The notes below the pieces were generated by a model that was not told the DNA's origin, did not search any database, and saw only the letters and a list, made by a program, of their open reading frames with translations. Position numbers and translations under genes: made by a program. Below, one piece after another: positions 4,443-5,732 of a DNA stretch of 5,732 bases. Positions within the stretch are counted from its first letter, which is position 1; the number at the start of each line of letters is the position of its first letter. Source of the stretch: Pseudomonadota bacterium (lineage in GTDB: Bacteria > Pseudomonadota > Alphaproteobacteria > Elsterales > Elsteraceae); contig JACQAI010000263.1 of assembly GCA_016195115.1 (NCBI GenBank), positions 1 to 5,732 of the forward strand. The letters run 5' to 3'.

Positions 4443-5732
4443 TCAGCCCGCGGTCGCGCGGTAGAGCTCGAGCGCGTCCTGGTGCAGCCGGCCACGCGAG
4501 CCCGGCCGCAGATACATCATGTGGCCGCCGGGGTAGAGCTTGAGCGTGACGCGCGCAGCGTCGCCGAGCTTGGGCAGCTGGTCGATCAGGAAACGGCTGG
4601 CGAAATACGGCGTCACCAGGTCGGTCATGCCGTGCGCGACGACGATGCGCAGGCGCGGATTGAGCGCCAGGGCCTCGCGCAGCTCGTCGAGCGAGCCTGC
4701 GGGACCTGGGCCGCCGCCGCTGCGCCAATCCCACTTGCCGCCGACCTCGCCGTTGAGCAGGCGATACGGCAGATCGGTGCGGTAGCCGAGCGCGTCGCGC
4801 GCATAGGCGACGAAGCCGGTGGTCAGCGGCGCGATCGTGCCTTGCAGGATGGCGTCGCCGCCGCGCGCCGTCACGCTGTTCGGATACGGATCAACGATGC
4901 TGACGCTGGCGTCGTACGAGCTCAGCACGCGGCCGTCGGCGCGGCGAAACTCCTTGTTGAACACGTTGACCGGGATGCGGGCGTTCAGGCGTTCGACCAG
5001 CTCGCGCGGCAACCCGGTCAAGGTCGCGACCCGGTCGTTGATCCGGCCCGCCAGCGCCGGGTCGCGCGGGCCGCTCGCCAGCGCGGTCAGATAGTCGCCG
5101 AGCGCGAAACGCTCGGCCTCGGCGAGGTTTTCCAGGCTGAGGCGACCCTCGGCCTCGAGCGCGGTCGCGGCGTACGACGGCAGGCGCAGCGCCCAGGTCA
5201 TCGGCGAGTAGGGACCGCTGCGCAGGGTCTCGAACTCGAGCACCGGCGACACCAGAACCGCGCCGTTGATCGCGATGCCCTGCTGGGTGTGGAGAAAATC
5301 GGCCAGTCGCGCGGCACGGAAGCCGCCGTAGCTCTCGCCGACCAGATATTTGGGCGAGCCGAGGCGGCCGCTGCGCGTCAGGAACAGGCGCACGACCGCC
5401 GCCATTGCCTCGATGTCCTGCTTGACGCCCCAGAACTGCTTGGCGACCTCGTCGTCCGAGCCGATGCCGCGGCTGTAGCCGGTGCCGACCGGATCGACGA
5501 ACACGAGGTCGGTCATGTCGAGCCAGGTGTCGGGATTGTCGATCAGGCGCCGCACCGTGCTCAGGCTCTCGGGCTCTTCGCCGAATGCCAGCACCCGCGG
5601 CCCCATGGTGCCGAGATGCAGATAGGCCGAGGCGGCGCCGGGCCCGCCGTTGAACGCGAAGGTGATCGGCCGGGTCGCCGCGTCCTGGCCGTTGAGCGTG
5701 TAGGCGACATAGAACACGTCGGCCTTGCGCTC
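4443..5732 (-). CDS. Family S10 serine carboxypeptidase-like protein, N-terminus outside window
   Basis: The visible 429 residues are a serine carboxypeptidase of MEROPS family S10 (alpha/beta hydrolase fold), which removes C-terminal residues from peptides; bacterial members are usually exported. Landmarks, numbered from the window edge, are the oxyanion-type block FAFNGGPGAAS (25-35), the nucleophile motif VGESYGGFRA with Ser134, the acid Asp371 in HGMTDLVTPY, and His404 in YPGGHMMYLR. All three catalytic residues are present. The frame stays open to the right edge (ERKADVFYVAYTLNG...), so the GTG at 5715-5717 is internal and the true start, any signal peptide included, is outside. The gene ends at 4443, 217 bases before nirA on the same strand. 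The promoter elements in that gap suggest separate transcription, and no link to nitrite metabolism is evident. Confidence 0.92.
   Translation of the reverse strand, partial: ERKADVFYVAYTLNGQDAATRPITFAFNGGPGAASAYLHLGTMGPRVLAFGEEPESLSTVRRLIDNPDTWLDMTDLVFVDPVGTGYSRGIGSDDEVAKQFWGVKQDIEAMAAVVRLFLTRSGRLGSPKYLVGESYGGFRAARLADFLHTQQGIAINGAVLVSPVLEFETLRSGPYSPMTWALRLPSYAATALEAEGRLSLENLAEAERFALGDYLTALASGPRDPALAGRINDRVATLTGLPRELVERLNARIPVNVFNKEFRRADGRVLSSYDASVSIVDPYPNSVTARGGDAILQGTIAPLTTGFVAYARDALGYRTDLPYRLLNGEVGGKWDWRSGGGPGPAGSLDELREALALNPRLRIVVAHGMTDLVTPYFASRFLIDQLPKLGDAARVTLKLYPGGHMMYLRPGSRGRLHQDALELYRATAG

Noticed and set aside
4292..4495. 67-codon minus-strand open frame covering the regulatory gap
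   Set aside because: It overlaps the peptidase end in another frame, has no Shine-Dalgarno or homology that I recognise, and covers the Fnr-type and NtrC-like sites.
2762..4543. 593-codon plus-strand open frame opposite the nirA-like gene
   Set aside because: Low-complexity Arg/Ala/His/Asp composition with no family resemblance; it spans the nirA gene and its promoter gap in antisense.
1..5732. CRISPR arrays, tRNA or rRNA genes, insertion sequences, long direct repeats
   Set aside because: I searched by eye on both strands and saw none; the coding density leaves only the 4226-4442 gap and two very short spacers.

Overview
The window comes from a very GC-rich bacterium. Third codon positions are strongly G/C, long antisense open frames run throughout, and the protein families look most like those of Alphaproteobacteria; that taxonomic call is an inference from family resemblance. 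All recognisable genes lie on the minus strand, so the map reads from right to left.

From high to low coordinates: (i) 4443-5732 is a family S10 serine carboxypeptidase whose N-terminus lies outside the window. (ii) 4226-4442 is a 217-base regulatory gap. It holds a perfect Crp/Fnr-type palindrome (4398-4411), an imperfect NtrC-like inverted repeat (4369-4385), and an exact sigma-54 -24/-12 promoter (4272-4286). (iii) A tightly packed operon follows: a NirA-type siroheme/4Fe-4S nitrite or sulfite reductase (2705-4225); a CysJ-like FAD/NADPH reductase carrying an Fe-S domain in place of the flavodoxin domain (body 1241-2590, native N-terminus out of frame at 2591-2708); a NirC-type formate/nitrite channel (408-1208); and the start of a siroheme-making precorrin-2 dehydrogenase (1-398, runs off the window).

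Together these form a self-contained assimilatory nitrite module: NirC brings nitrite in, the flavoprotein passes NADPH electrons through FAD and an Fe-S cluster, the NirA-like hemoprotein would reduce nitrite to ammonia, and the precorrin-2 dehydrogenase supplies siroheme. Gene junctions are a 4-base GTGA overlap, a 32-base gap and a 9-base gap, indicating translational coupling. The sigma-54 promoter and NtrC-like site fit control by nitrogen status, and the Fnr-type box adds an oxygen, nitrite or NO input.

Two oddities stand out. The NirA-like protein appears to lack roughly 85-110 internal residues, including the region that carries three of the four anion-binding residues of sulfite reductase. 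The flavoprotein has a one-base frame break between its conserved N-terminal helix and its Fe-S domain. Two lesions in adjacent genes could mean a decaying reductase with the transporter retained, an assembly or consensus problem, or (less likely) a diverged enzyme with recoding.
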